This document shows positions 40,863 to 53,440 of a stretch of DNA of 64,000 nucleotides, piece after piece. The position numbers and the translations under genes were made by a program. Positions within the stretch are counted from its first letter, which is position 1. The number at the start of each line of letters is the position of its first letter. The DNA is taken from NCBI GenBank assembly GCA_028023455.1, contig JAQFVV010006221.1:5997011-6061010 (forward strand). Direction: 5' to 3'. The notes beneath the pieces were generated by a model, which was not told the origin of the DNA, searched no databases, and saw only the letters and a program-made list of their open reading frames with translations. The stretch is from Epiperipatus broadwayi (taxonomy: Eukaryota; Onychophora; Udeonychophora; Euonychophora; Peripatidae).

Positions 40863-41362
40863 NNNNNNNNNNNNNNNNNNNNNNNNNNNNNNNNNNNNNN
40901 NNNNNNNNNNNNNNNNNNNNNNNNNNNNNNNNNNNNNNNNNNNNNNNNNNNNNNNNNNNNNNNNNNNNNNNNNNNNNNNNNNNNNNNNNNNNNNNNNNNN
41001 NNNNNNNNNNNNNNNNNNNNNNNNNNNNNNNNNNNNNNNNNNNNNNNNNNNNNNNNNNNNNNNNNNNNNNNNNNNNNNNNNNNNNNNNNNNNNNNNNNNN
41101 NNNNNNNNNNNNNNNNNNNNNNNNNNNNNNNNNNNNNNNNNNNNNNNNNNNNNNNNNNNNNNNNNNNNNNNNNNNNNNNNNNNNNNNNNNNNNNNNNNNN
41201 NNNNNNNNNNNNNNNNNNNNNNNNNNNNNNNNNNNNNNNNNNNNNNNNNNNNNNNNNNNNNNNNNNNNNNNNNNNNNNNNNNNNNNNNNNNNNNNNNNNN
41301 NNNNNNNNNNNNNNNNNNNNNNNNNNNNNNNNNNNNNNNNNNNNNNNNNNNNNNNNNNNNNN
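40863..41362. other. Assembly gap, 500 N
   Basis: Exactly 500 Ns, a conventional size for a gap of unknown length. It removes the first ~490 bp of the third hAT copy, its left terminus and its left target duplication. Confidence 0.99.
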
Positions 41363-44300
41363 TGTATATATATATTGAGACATGCATACATATTATTTGA
41401 AATCGTAAGAAACGATTTATAGTAATGCAAAATAAAAAAGCATTTTCAACTTTTATTTAAATGACATAATCTGATATAAATATTCGAACGTATAATGTAA
41501 TATATATATTATAGGTACAAATTCCAGTAAACTCAATATAATTTTCAGTTTACTTTTACTTATATATTTTAATCATATCAAAAGCCGATTTGCTTATGCA
41601 GTACGCACTAGGTTTGCAAATTAATCACAATATGTTTGCTTAAATGATGTTTGATCACTAATTTTAAAATCTTAGAAAGAACTTTTAAAACAATAATTAT
41701 AATCCCAGAAATTTTCTATTGTAAATCGCAAAATCTAGACCTTGGTGGCCACTTGCCTAGTGCTAATTAAAAAATATATGATAATAAAAAGAAAATCTTT
41801 CACAATGGGTAAAACCAGAATGGTTCAATCAAGTAAAAAACTAGACAGCTTGAGTTATTTTAAAACCTTAATCATTTTTTAATGTCGTCAATGTACTGAA
41901 TATTTCCAATCTTATTAGCTGCCTTTTAAGGTAAATAAAGTTGAACAACTTTCTTCCTCCGCTGTATAGAGTTTTGTATTTAGTCGCTAAGAAGTAATTT
42001 GTGGTTGACATTCTCAATTAGTTTAGATATATAATCTTAAGTAAGATATAGATACATGATGTAAATATATAATTTAGAGTCCGTATTACATTTATTTATT
42101 ACATTTGAAAATTTATTTTAAAGTGACTGGCTCATAAGTAAAAAGTAATATGGAATCAAAAACTAAGAAAAAACTATCCGGTGACAAACATAAACGCCAA
42201 GCTGAAAAATAGCAAACATTAAAAACAAAGTGGACCACTTAATAAATATCTTGAAATATCAATCGCTTCTGAAATGCTTATACTCAACAAGAACCAGAAC
42301 CCTGCACATCATCTAGATCACAGGGAACTGTTGAAAATATTGAACAAGATTTTAGTAAGAAACAGTTAAGTGATAACAAAGTCATTATGCCAATATCATA
42401 TCAACATGTGTACAAATTTAGAGATCCAGCTGAATGAATAAAATCTATGACAAACTACGTGTTATTTTAGTAGAAATGGGGCCTGTTCAAAGAAAGATAT
42501 TATATATCCAACGATGTGAACATGGCTCAGAATTTTCTGATGTATATTATAATAGAAAAATGGGAAAACGGAAAAGTAGTTTTTCAAATGGCTGGATTTA
42601 TTCAAATTTTGAACTCTGTGTTTTGCTTTTGTTAAAGTTTTTGGATCTACTGAATCTAGCCTCATAGAAGGATACAATAATTGGAGAAATTTGAAGTACA
42701 ACTTACACAGACATGAAACTAGTATGGCTCACATGAAAAGTTTATTGAATTGGAATGAACTTGAGAAAAGATTAAAAAACAAAATTACTGTTGATTGTCA
42801 ATTCAAAATTTATATGAAATGGAAAGAAACATTGGAGAAGTGTTTTGGAACGGCTGATTAAAATTATCAAAATTCCTTGGAAGTTCAAAATTTGATATTT
42901 ACACGGATCATCTGATAAATTATACTTGAAAAAGATAACGGAAATCTTTTAAAATTAATTGAATTATTTGCGAAGTTTGATCCAGTTATGGAAAATCATG
43001 TTGAGAGGGCCCTAGATCAAAACAAGGAGTGTATTATTTGAGCAAAGATAGCCAAAATGAATTATTGGAAATTTTAAGTACAACAATTAGGAAAACAATT
43101 TAATTCATCATAAGAAATCCAAATATTATTCTATTATTTTAGATTGTACACCAGATGCAAGTAAAACTGAACAAATGACCATAATTATTCTGCTTGTTGT
43201 TTGTAATAATGGAACGGTTAAAATTAGAGAAAACTTTTTAGGTTTCATAGATATAACAGATTCCACTGGACGAGGTTTATGTACAACAATAATTGAACAA
43301 CTGAAAAATGGAAGACTTCCCATTGAAGACATGCGTGGTCAAGGTATGATAATGGGGGCCAACATGCAAAAGGCAAAAAGGCTTGACTTCAAAATTTGAT
43401 TTTAACCAAAAACCCTCGTGGCATTTTAACGCACCATACGCTAGCCCATTCTTTAAACTTAATCATAAATGATGCCGTTAAAGTCAATGTAGATACAATT
43501 GGTTTTTTGCAATTGTTCAAAAAATATACAATTTTTTTTCTCATCATCTTATAAACGGTGGTCAATCCTTTTAAAATTTATTAAAACTTTAACTCTAAAA
43601 CAACCATCAGAAACACGATGGGAAAGCAGAATTGATGCAATCCGCCTCTACGGTATCAGTTGGGTGAAATTTATGATGCACTCTATGAAATAATGAACAA
43701 TGAATCTTTTAATAGAGAAATCAACATGAAGCTCAATCACTCTGCACTAACCTTAGGATTACAAATTTATTTATTCTTTAATAATTTGGCATGATATATT
43801 AAATAGAATAAATCCTGTCAGTAAAATGCTTCAAAATGTAAATATGAATGCTTCACTTGCTTTAGAATCGATCGCAAATCTAAAATAAAATTTTACGAGA
43901 ATATCGATCAGATTCAAATTTCAAAAACATTCTCAAAATTGCAGATGAACTTAGCGAAGAGGTTGATGGAGAGAAAGAATTTAAAACTGCCAAAGAAGCT
44001 CTGACAACGGAAAAAACTCGCCAATTTGATTACAGAGCATCAGTGACGAAACACCTCAAATACCTGAAGAAAAATTTAAAAATAAACATGTTTTACACTT
44101 TTAGATGTAGCGATTAATTTTAACAGAACGCTTTGAACTCCTTCGAAGAAGTCATGTTATAATAATTTCAATTTTCTATATAAAATATCAGAAATTAATA
44201 AGACGGAGTTACAAGCAAAATGCAAAGATTTAGAAAATATTTTGAAATTTGATAACAGTAAAGATATTAATGCTACAAATTTATTCACTAATTATGTGCT

Positions 44301-45505
44301 TTTCGAGATATTTTTCAAAGGATTTTTTGAATTCTCAAAACCCTTTCAAAACACTTAATTTTATAGTTTCTAATAATTTATCTATGCCAAACTTATCAAT
44401 AGCTTTAAGAATATTATTAACATTACCTGTTAGGGTTGCAAGCGGTGAACGCTCTTTTCTAAGTTAAAATTAATTAAAACTTACTTGAGAACAACTATGT
44501 CACAAAAACGGCTTGTTAATTTGGATAATTGCTATTGAAAATGATATTTGTGCAGAACTGAAATAAATACACCATCATATCAAGGTTTATTAATATGAAG
44601 TCAAGGAGGATAAAATTATTATAATTATAACATGTTTTGTAATGCATTTACTTTTTAACTGTATTTTCTTTTTTTTTAATATTAAAAATTATTTATTTAC
44701 ATTTGCCTTGTTTGTTTCCCTTCAGAAAGATTTTGTACACTAATATTTATAACATGTAGGTGGTATACATTAAAGTGACCAGATTTTAACATTGGTAAAC
44801 GGGACACCATTGACCGGGGGGGGGGGCAATTGATTAAAAATTTGGTTTATATGGAGCGTTTTATATAGATATAGCGTACATTAATAATAATAAATTAAAT
44901 ATGTATGTTTGTAATATTATCTTTTTAAAATTATTTCATTTATAAATTCTAAATTTATTATTAAATTTGCTAATATTTGCATTAATTTAGAGGTTAGAAA
45001 AATTAGCAATAAATTTTAAAAATAATGGGTTTGTTGAAAACAGACAGTGACGCAAATAATAAATATGAAATTTTAAAAAAAAAATATTTGAGATTTAAAA
45101 TATGTAAATGTTTTTCGAAAATTATTTTAAACATTTAAATATTTTAATCTCAAACATTATTTTTTTAATTTAATATATATATATATATTTGAATCACTCT
45201 GTCTATTTTTAACAAACACATTATTTTTAAAATTTCTGCAAATTTTCTAACATCTAAATTTGCCATATTAAATTATATACTATTTGCATACAAACCGTTT
45301 GTATGAAATAATATATAATTTAACTAATCAATTTTATGCTATTTTTGATATCAAAAATAGCATTACATCGTGCATTCTTTCTAAAAATCATGACTTTTTT
45401 AAAACGCCACGGGACACGGTCGGGTCATCTTAGTAAACATACATATTGACAGGGGCGCCAAAATCAAATTTGCATGCGGGCGCCTAGTACCCAGCGCCGG
45501 CCCTG
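41363..45505 (+). mobile_element. hAT-superfamily DNA transposon, third copy, 5' end lost in the gap
   Basis: Direct-orientation copy of 10901-15449, starting at the equivalent of about 11385. The 3' terminus ends with the inverse of CAGGGCCGGCGC at 45505, followed by AATATAAT at 45506-45513, matching the 8-bp target sequence of the right-arm copy. Compared with the arms it carries very many 1-2 nt indels. Homology with the left arm continues about 450 bp past the terminus, so this is a duplicated locus and not an independent insertion. Confidence 0.88.
42137..44624 (+). pseudogene. hAT transposase, third copy, heavily frameshifted
   Basis: Homologous along its length to the transposase relics in both arms. 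The start codon region reads CTCATAAGT in place of the TTCATGAGT of the arms, so the initiation site is lost. Frames change every 50-200 bp through single-base indels, many in or near homopolymers. Recognisable blocks include DKLRVILVEMGPVQ, DSTGRGLCTT, TLKQPSETRWESR and the dimerisation end SNNLSMPNLSIALR. It supports the right-arm reading at the EGYNNW site, where the left arm differs. Confidence 0.88.
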
Positions 45506-45960
45506 AATATAATGTATAATAAAAATGTTTCTGTTGCTTTATTATTATATTTATTTACTGATAATTTCTTTAACTTACAATTGCTATTTTAAGTCCTATG
45601 AAAGAATATGATTAATATTCCCTGAATTACAATTCATTAAATTAAAATAAAACATATAAGGAGAAAAAAGTTAGCACCACATCCATTTTAAATTTATTTT
45701 TAGAACACTTATGTTCTGTTTTCAGTGCTTCTTTATTTGTGTAATTATCTAACCAATAAAGTTAAAAAAAAATTTTTTTGCGGTGCTGTTTTCCTTTTTT
45801 TTTAAAAAAAATAAAATAAAATAAAAATGAATGTTTCACGATTTATTGAATTAAATAAAAATTAGATCAAGAAATGAAATTTACAGTTTTATTGTTATAA
45901 TTTTAATAAAATAAATGGTTAAATCTGGGGGGGGGGTCACTACTTTTATTTAGAATGAAA
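45506..45960 (+). repeat. Flanking sequence shared with the left arm's centre (15450-15930)
   Basis: After the hAT terminus, this sequence tracks 15450 to about 15930 closely, including TTTCTGTTGCTTTATTATT and TACTGATAATTTCTTTAAC, then stops matching near 45960. Its first 17 bases instead match the right-arm side of the palindrome centre. It therefore serves as an outgroup for judging which half of the centre has changed. Confidence 0.8.
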
Positions 45961-47601
45961 TTTGTATTTATTTATTTATTTGCTGACATTTTTTTTTTTA
46001 CATTTATGATGAAAGCTACCATTTTCTTAATATTACAGAGATGAATTATGTTAAAGATACTGGCAAAAAATAATGCATGTGATATTTTCACTTTATGTTT
46101 AGTATTCTTTAATCATATAAATTGATTATTAATTGCATAATGTACAAAATATTTTTTTTTATATTTTTACTTTTAGTAAAAATACTTTAGATTTATAATG
46201 GCATCGTTTTTGTCTTGAGTGGAAATAGCATTTATGAAATTAAAAATTGATTGAGTGCATATATTATAGCTAATATATATATTTCAAACTTTATTATTAA
46301 TGCACTTTGTTGTTATATATGACCAAATATGTTTTTTTATTATGCATTGTATTGAATGAAACTTGTATATATACATTGCTGTTTATGATGATAGCCTTGT
46401 TTACTTTGGATTTGTCATAAATTAAAATACAGACTTTCTCACAAGAATACTGAATGAAAATTAGGAAAATTCTGTATAATTAAATCATAATTATTGTATA
46501 TAATGAATACATTCTATACTGTATTATACTTTTTTGGAGAGAATGTCACCATTTTATCTTCTGTTGGCATTGCTTTCTTGAAGTCATTTTATGACGCTAT
46601 CAGGCTTACAAAATAGTTACTATTTTTGGCAAATATTTTAAAAAAAAAAATCATGTATATAAAAGTTGTCTTATTAAATAATTTTTTATTGTCTTATTAT
46701 TTTTAATATATATATTAAGGATTACTGTATTGAAAAAATGATTGTTAATTGAAATAGTGAGTACAAATGGACGATGATCATTATGGAAAATCTTCATATA
46801 AAGATCTGGCAGTATGTGGTAAGAAAGTGTATATTAATTTATTTACTAAACTGTTTTTAAAAATTTATTTTAATAGTGCTTATTCAAGATTAATTAAAAA
46901 AATGTTATTTAAGTAAATCATAACTCATGCACCATGAAGACTTGAAGGGCCTTTTTTCATAAGTTTATTTAAATTAAAGGAATTTTTGGAATATTGTATT
47001 TTTGGATTGATGATATTGCATTTATAATGCTATTCTAAATTTAATAAAATAATTGCATGTTTTTTTTAGACATTTTTTTTAAAAAATTTTTTTTTATCAT
47101 TAACAAAAAAACAACAACAGATAATGAATATATTATTATATATAAATGTGAAGTATGTTTTTTAATGATTGTAAATGATTTCATTATTTTACAATGTGCT
47201 CCAAATACCAGATCTTTTTAAAGTACACATTACACAAAATTATTTTAAATAGAAGATAATAGATGTTATGTTAAAGATAATACAAACAATAGTAAATTTC
47301 TTTACTACTCAAGCACTGAGATCTGTTTTTAAGTTGAAAATTCAATGCAAATATGGATTATTTTAATGACATTAATGTAAGTGGTGAAAATGATGTACTT
47401 TTGTTGTTTTAATTATTGGAGTGAATACAAAGGTTTTATGCATGAATGATTCAGCAGGCTAAAAGTTGTAAAAGTGTCATGAGTTATATTTGAAAATAGT
47501 GATACTTTTAATAAATAAATAAATAAACCACATCACATTATAATTACAAATCATTTAATTCCTTAACTTACACAATAGATGATTAAACAAGAATATCTTG
47601 T
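45961..47601. other. AT-rich stretch, no gene recognised
   Basis: Low-complexity A and T runs, including a G9 run just before it near 45928, and no open frame of note. Confidence 0.45.
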
Positions 47602-47821
47602 ACTCTAGAGCCATCTATAGTACACTTTATTAATCAATTATCATCAATTGATATTACATTTATATTCCCATATCGGTTTCTGATTTTGTCTTTCTCAGTG
47701 ATACTTGGGATTCAAATCCAGAACCACAAGACTCATTGATAAAACAAAGCCAGAAAACATTTTGGATATTTAAATGTAACACTCATTGATTACTCAAGCT
47801 TACTATAGATGTCACTAGAGT
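47602..47821. mobile_element. Small fold-back/MITE-like element
   Basis: A 220-bp segment whose ends form an imperfect inverted repeat of about 40 bp. It starts ACTCTAGAGCCATCTATAGT and ends with the inverse of ACTCTAGTGACATCTATAGT, followed inward by TTAATCAA-like blocks. There is no coding capacity. Its terminal pattern, a CTAG step followed by CCATCTA or ACATCTA, recalls the TAGTGCCATCTAGTGC at 9525 in the larger fold-back element, possibly the same broad family. Confidence 0.55.
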
Positions 47822-48039
47822 AGAAAACTACATAGTCAACACATTACATTTTGGGGCAAATCACTTATTCCTCTTGTTTTGCCTACTGGTTTTTAACTTT
47901 TGAATATTGATATTTGTAAGACCCAGAATGTATGATATATTTTTTTGAAATTTCTTAAAAAGTTAATTAATTCCATTCTTAAAGAATGCAGCCAAATAAT
48001 AGTTTATTGTATAAATTATAGTTTTTATTTATTTTAGGA

Positions 48040-48063
48040 TAATAATAATGATGATGATGATGA
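48040..48063 (+). repeat. ATG/GAT trinucleotide microsatellite
   Basis: A run of imperfect AAT then GAT/ATG triplets. It is short and has no coding context. Confidence 0.7.
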
Positions 48064-48333
48064 CAATCTTAACAAATTACTGTATTGATTTTACATTAAG
48101 AATTTATAATTTAGAAAACAAAGCAAATTTAATGTTTTCTTTAGAAAGTTGAGGCATCTACACTGCAGAATATTATTAACTAAACAAATAAGACTTGCGA
48201 TCATCGTCATTGGTAGGAGCGTATTTCTTAACTTTATTAAACTATTCTTTTACTTTATAATATTATTATACCTCTTTACTATTGTAGTTTTTAATAAGTA
48301 TTGCTATTTATATAGTGCTTCGTATGGATGAAA

Positions 48334-48650
48334 TATTATAAAGAAGGAACAATCCCTCTGATCATGCACTTTAAGAATTTTCTTGGACTTACCTATGAGC
48401 ATCAACTTTTAAAGCATAAGGGTATGCTTATGCTTAGAGTTTATTTATATATAAACCTGTTTATATATAAGTTTATCAAATTTAATTAATAATATATAAC
48501 TCAGGCAAATAATAGATTCCAGCCCTGATTTCAAAACGGTGAGCAACGACTGATTTCTATATATACTTATGCTTTTAAGTTGATGTTCATGGGTGAGTGC
48601 AAGGAGATTCTTAAAGTGCATAACTGGAGGGATTGTTTCTCTTTATAATA
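48334..48650. mobile_element. Fold-back element with about 85-bp inverted arms
   Basis: Left arm 48334-48420 pairs with right arm 48566-48650 at about 80-85%. Paired blocks include TATTATAAAGA with TCTTTATAATA, ATGCACTTTAAGAAT with ATTCTTAAAGTGCAT, and AAAGCATAAG with CTTATGCTTT. The 145-bp interior is AT-rich. There is no coding capacity and the family is not recognised. Confidence 0.7.
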
Positions 48651-49152
48651 ATTATTGTAGTTTTAATAAATTGTAGGATAATTTATTAAAACTATAATAA
48701 TCACATACTATTTAGAAGTAACTCATAAACACATACTATTCTCCATACAAACAAAATTTTTTTTTTCCTTCATCTTATGGATATTTGAATATGTGTGTTT
48801 TTTGTTGCTTGAAGATAATAGGATACTTTGACTAAGCAATAACTCTTGTTCAATATTAGTGATAGTTTGCTTACACATGGTACCTTCTTCATGCATTATC
48901 ACCCTTTGTAAGGTGCATTGTAACTAATGAGCATTTACATCATTAAAATAGTCTTTGATGGTTGTTTTAGGTTTTCAATTGTTTTTAAGTGGAGAAACAT
49001 TTTCACTTACTTACTGTACTATGATACAAGTCATATTGGTGCTTTTATACAAAACACATGCTGTGAAATCTAGACTTTGATATTGTTATAACATACCTGA
49101 TTACATCTTAACTTTATCCCATGCCAGCAATAGATCAGTCTTATTGAGTTAT

Positions 49153-49369
49153 TGTCATATCTGACCCTGTCTTCAGAAGTGGACTATTCCAGATCCCTTG
49201 TCTGATTGGCTAGCACCCAGTTGCTATCCAACGGGATTAAAACCGTCACTGGGGTTCGCGCACCGAATCCGCATGACGGTTTTAATCCCATTGGATAGCA
49301 GCTGGGTGCTAGCCAATCAGGCAAGGTATCTGGAATAGTCCACTTCTGAAGGCAGGGTCAGATATGACA
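49153..49369. mobile_element. Long hairpin element, 96-bp arms, 25-nt loop
   Basis: Arms 49153-49248 and 49274-49369 are reverse complements with only about five mismatches (about 95%), around a 25-nt loop that includes GGTTCGCGCACCGAATCC. The arms are GC-richer than their surroundings and contain GATTGGCTAGCACCCAG. The symmetry fades just outside, where GTTATTGTC only partly pairs with GACAGTTAC. It is probably a fold-back MITE, but a transcript with this sequence would form a near-perfect hairpin of the kind processed into small RNAs. No open frame is present. Confidence 0.85.
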
Positions 49370-51157
49370 GTTACAAAATTCCTATCTTTATAATATCAAT
49401 TTTTTTAATGCAAGGTCATGAGACTAAAGTTAACTATTATAATCAGTCCACTATGATGAAGCTATTTAAAATAATACTTTTTAAAATCTGAAAATTAATA
49501 TTTTAAAAAAGTTTATACTTTATGGATGATTACTGAAGTAAACTGTATGCCAGAAACGAAAATATTTTTATTAAATTGCAATATATTATGACCAAACTTC
49601 TAAGATTATTAAAATAAGACTGTAATAATTTCTTATTTAAGCAGTTTTATTATTATTTTCATTCCTCAACTATTTTTTCCCTCCTTTGTGATTATAATGA
49701 GTCATTCATTCAATGCTGCATGCAAGAACAGCTGCTTGCCAATCATTGTTTTCATGCACAGTTATCTCACTTTGTTGACTAATACCTTTATCAGAAGGTC
49801 ATCTCTTCATCGCATAATGCATTAATAATTCTCTTTAACAAACATTTAATAATTGATTTAATATTAAAAAAGTTTGTTCTTTTTTTTTTTAGTGTTTTAA
49901 TGAAAAAAAAGTTCATCATTTAATAACAGTTACAATATTTATAGAAAAAAAATTAAATCGCAATTATTATACATAATGTATTATATCAGCTTTTTTTTTC
50001 TAAAAAAAAAAAAAGGTACTTAACTAAATTCACACCATTTAACATGTTTTCTTTAGTCTGGATCAAGATTGTGATGGTTATCATTTTACAGCATGCGATT
50101 TTAATAGGGTTTAAAATCTTAAAATTCTCAATAAGACCATTATTGATGTTAACACTTTAAACAAAGCTCTGTATTGATAATCAGTTCTTTAGTTTGTAGA
50201 GATAGATGGTGGAGATACTATATAAATGACGAATGGAGAATTTAATTAATAGTTTAAAAGAGTGACAAGCAAGAGAAAATTACTTCTGATGATGGTCAAA
50301 TATTAATGATTATTGTTGTTAATCAATTTTATCATTTGTTATAAAACTTTTTGCCTAGTTAGGCTCTTTTCCGCTTCTGTGTATAGAACTTAATTTTTCT
50401 TCAAAAGCATAAGCTTGTGGTTAAGACCTGTAGAGGTCCCTACAATCGCATTTTCACACGCATATTCTGAGGTTACAGCCTTAGTAAATATTATATATAT
50501 GCAATCGTTTTGATAGATATATTTTTAGAATGAGTGTGAATTTTTATTAAAAAACGTACTTATTATTTTATGACTCATTTTTTTGGGAGGGATTAATTAA
50601 TATTACCAAAATCCTCTGAATATTCAGCCATCATTTTATAGAGCTAATTTAAAACTGTCACATTAAATTAAAACTTAGCTTCAAAAATTTAGCCTCTAAT
50701 AAATGGAACAAGTTTTGCCTAAAAAGATTTTTAATAGATATGAACATAAAGTTAAGTAATACTCTTAATACGAAATCCATTAATCTGGAATATTGTTTTA
50801 TACAGAAGATATTTGTGATCTTTTAAATACAAACAATAAAAACAAAACAATTGTTATTTTAATGTGAAATTTGTCATGAGTGCATTAAAATGCTGCATTT
50901 TTAATAGGATAAAAAAAATCGTTATATTTCTTTTAGAATAATCATCTAATAAGTATTCTATGACTTGTGGACAATTGGAGGAGTTGCTGAACCTCTACTG
51001 AAAATGTCAAATAACAAATGTACCAAGTAATGAGAAATGTACATAAAGACAAAATAATGTATGTTTTGTGTGCTTCTTTGGAAGGAAATTAAATAAAAGT
51101 TAACTTTTGACATTTTAATGAACGAATAATAGATTTTTATCTCCATAAACATTTGCA
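49370..51157. other. AT-rich stretch, no gene recognised
   Basis: Homopolymer-rich sequence. A short minus-strand frame at 50958-51158 has no recognisable content. Confidence 0.45.
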
Positions 51158-51325
51158 TTAAGATGTTGTTTTAATATTAATAATAAAGATGTAAATTGTG
51201 AGACGTTTCCACATTTGATATTTATCACTTCATGTCAAACAAGAAAGCATTTGGAGATTTTTTTCTAAAAATAAAATTTCTCCCCATTTATTTCTTTATT
51301 ATTAATATCAAAATATTATAATACA
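51158..51325. repeat. Dispersed AT-rich repeat with internal inverted symmetry
   Basis: The block GATGTTGTTTTAATATTAAT followed by AATAAAGATGTAAATTGTGA recurs in inverted orientation at about 62125-62178. Its distal half, TTTATTTCTTTATTATTAATAT near 51290, is a weak inverse of the first half. It is probably a small fold-back element with a second copy on the far side of the LINE pair. Confidence 0.5.
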
Positions 51326-51938
51326 AATGTTGTTTAAGGGAAGAAAAAATTCCTACAGTAGAGTCAGTAACTATGATATATTTTATCTTAACCCCACCAT
51401 GTTCAAAGGAAATAGTCTTTTTATTGATAAACAATGATTAGAATGGAATGATGAAAATTATATTATAAATAAAATTCTAAAAAAATACTACTATAATTAT
51501 TAATAATAAATGGAGGGGATATTTATTTTATTTTATAGAGTGTTTGATCATTATTGCACCTATTGAAGCAATAAGAATAAGAAAAACAATTAACTCCTAC
51601 TATATTTTTATCTTTAATCTAAAGTAAATAGCAAAATGCACTATGGGTAATATTCTTTTTTTTTTTCAATAACTTTTTTTCTCTTATATAACAAAAGTCT
51701 CATCTCTTCTCTTTCAAGATAATTTTATTTGACCTATAAGTGATTACAAAAAAATAAAAATAAAAAAATAACAAGAAATAACTAGACGAGGTTACAGGGT
51801 GGTATATACAAAGAAGAAATGATTCAAAAGTCAGTAGAATATAACCTGTGGATGCAAGGTGAATATTAATCATCTAGTCTATAACGAAATACCTTTGTTA
51901 GTAAACCCTGTTTTGGCAAGTTATGGTTGGAGGGTTTT

Positions 51939-51974
51939 ATTAAATCATAATAAGATATTAAATCATAATAAATA
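51939..51974 (-). repeat. 18-bp tandem duplication in the LINE 3' region
   Basis: ATTAAATCATAATAAGAT at 51939-51956 is repeated, slightly changed, from 51957. It lies just past the ORF2 stop, in the 3' untranslated part. Confidence 0.75.
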
Positions 51975-51990
51975 TTTTCATATAAATTAT

Positions 51991-53440
51991 TTAGGGGTTG
52001 GTTGGAGAGGTGCTGTTTAGACCAGTTGTGAATTCCCATGTTAGTATGGCCAGGTATGGATCGGCCTCTCTCTTGTCTGTTTCTTGGATATTTTTAATTA
52101 TGCTGAGGAAGCAGTTATTGATTTCGTTAAGCGGTAATTTTTGAAAAATCACCTTGCATCTGGTCAACCAGATGGCAAAGTTTATGTAGGTGGCGAGCCT
52201 GATTTCAGCGAAAATGCCTCTATTTAAAACCCCTTCAAGAGATGTTAGATCTGGACCATTATTATCAATGTGTTTCTGGAAGTTTTGTCTTAGTCCTTGC
52301 CAGACCGGACAAAGGCGAAGGATATGGTCCATATCTTCTGGGCTGGAAAGACAGAGACAACATATGGGATCTATGCGGAAGCCTCTTCTATTAAGAAATA
52401 TAGCAGTGGAGAGGCTACCAAGGTTAATTTTGAGAAGGAAGTCTGTGTGTTTAGGTGCTAGTTTCAATCTACGGGCTAGTTTGCGCAGTTTGTTTATGTT
52501 GATGGGGAGGTAAGTGTGTGCCTTCTGGGTATTTGAGTTGGATAGGTTGAAGGCTTCCCAATAGGTTATTTTTGAATTGAACATGGTCGCGGAAGGTACT
52601 ATGTGCGTAAAAATGTATGATATCTGCATTTGAAGCCAGATGGGAGTGAACCTCTGAGGGGGCGGTCTATCAGTGGGAAGCACTTGCTCTTTGGGAAGCG
52701 GACATTGGAAGGTCCTGCAATCAGAATAAAGTTTATGGATCATATTGTAAGTTCTCTGTATTGCGAATACCTTTATTGAATGCAGTCCCAGTCCATTCAT
52801 GTCTCTTGGCTTTTGAAGGGTGCGCAGACTGATAAATGATCTGCGCCCACCTCTACAGAGTCGCAGACAATGGAATTCTACTTTTTTAATGAAAGCTTCT
52901 GTTGGTTTAAAACCCGCAAGATAATATATAATCTTGGGGAGTATGAGGGAGTTTAAGAGTGAAACCTTTCCAAATGTAGATATATATATTCTTGAGAGGC
53001 ATGTTATGATGATGTCTATTTTGTTTAGTAGTCTTCGTTGTGTTTCCATCCTCATTGCTGTAGGGGATAGTGACATATTGAATCCCAAGAAAGGCTGAGG
53101 CATAGCTTGTAATGAACCTGTTATCCTGTTAGCTGTTTTGATATTCCAAATTGCTGATTTGTTCCTGTTAACGGTAAGCCCATGCGTCTGAGCATAGTGC
53201 TGTAATAGGCTTTCAAGAATGTTTATTTCTTCATGTGATTTAAGAAACACCACTACATCATCCATGTAGGAGATGTGGGAGATGTTTTCATTAAGAAGAG
53301 GGATGGAGATCCCAGGCAGTGCATCCTCAATGCTCAAAAGCAAGGGATTTATATAGATCATGAAGAGGAGAGCACTTAATGGGGAGCCCTGGGGAATGGA
53401 GATGCAGGGTTTGAACCCAGGGGCAATTCTCCCATTTAGA
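51991..53440 (-). CDS. LINE ORF2, second part: reverse transcriptase C-terminal half and CCHC-like end
   Basis: Continuation of the same gene after the frameshift. The open frame from 53361 starts MIYINPLL, and the same frame extends upstream to the shift with PQGSPLSALLF. The RT active-site box is YMDD at residues 32-35 of the frame starting at 53361, in SYMDDVVVFLKS. The C-terminal region has the Cys/His set CCLCLSSPEDMDHILRLC, common near the end of APE LINE ORF2. The frame closes with STSPTNP. With the upstream part this gives about 1085 residues, a normal ORF2 length. Whether the shift is a mutation or a base-calling error in the 8-nt run cannot be told here. Confidence 0.9.

Noticed and set aside
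40699-41430. Long minus-strand open frames of up to 243 residues
   Set aside because: They run through the 500-N gap; nearly all residues are unknown, so there is no gene evidence.
47690-47730. B-box-like GGGATTCAAATCCAGAACC suggesting another tRNA-derived SINE
   Set aside because: No A box at a suitable distance and no A tail or target duplication; it lies within the small fold-back element.
52190-52513. 107-residue plus-strand frame, and others opposite the LINE ORFs
   Set aside because: Antisense shadows of the LINE ORF2 and ORF1 coding sequence.
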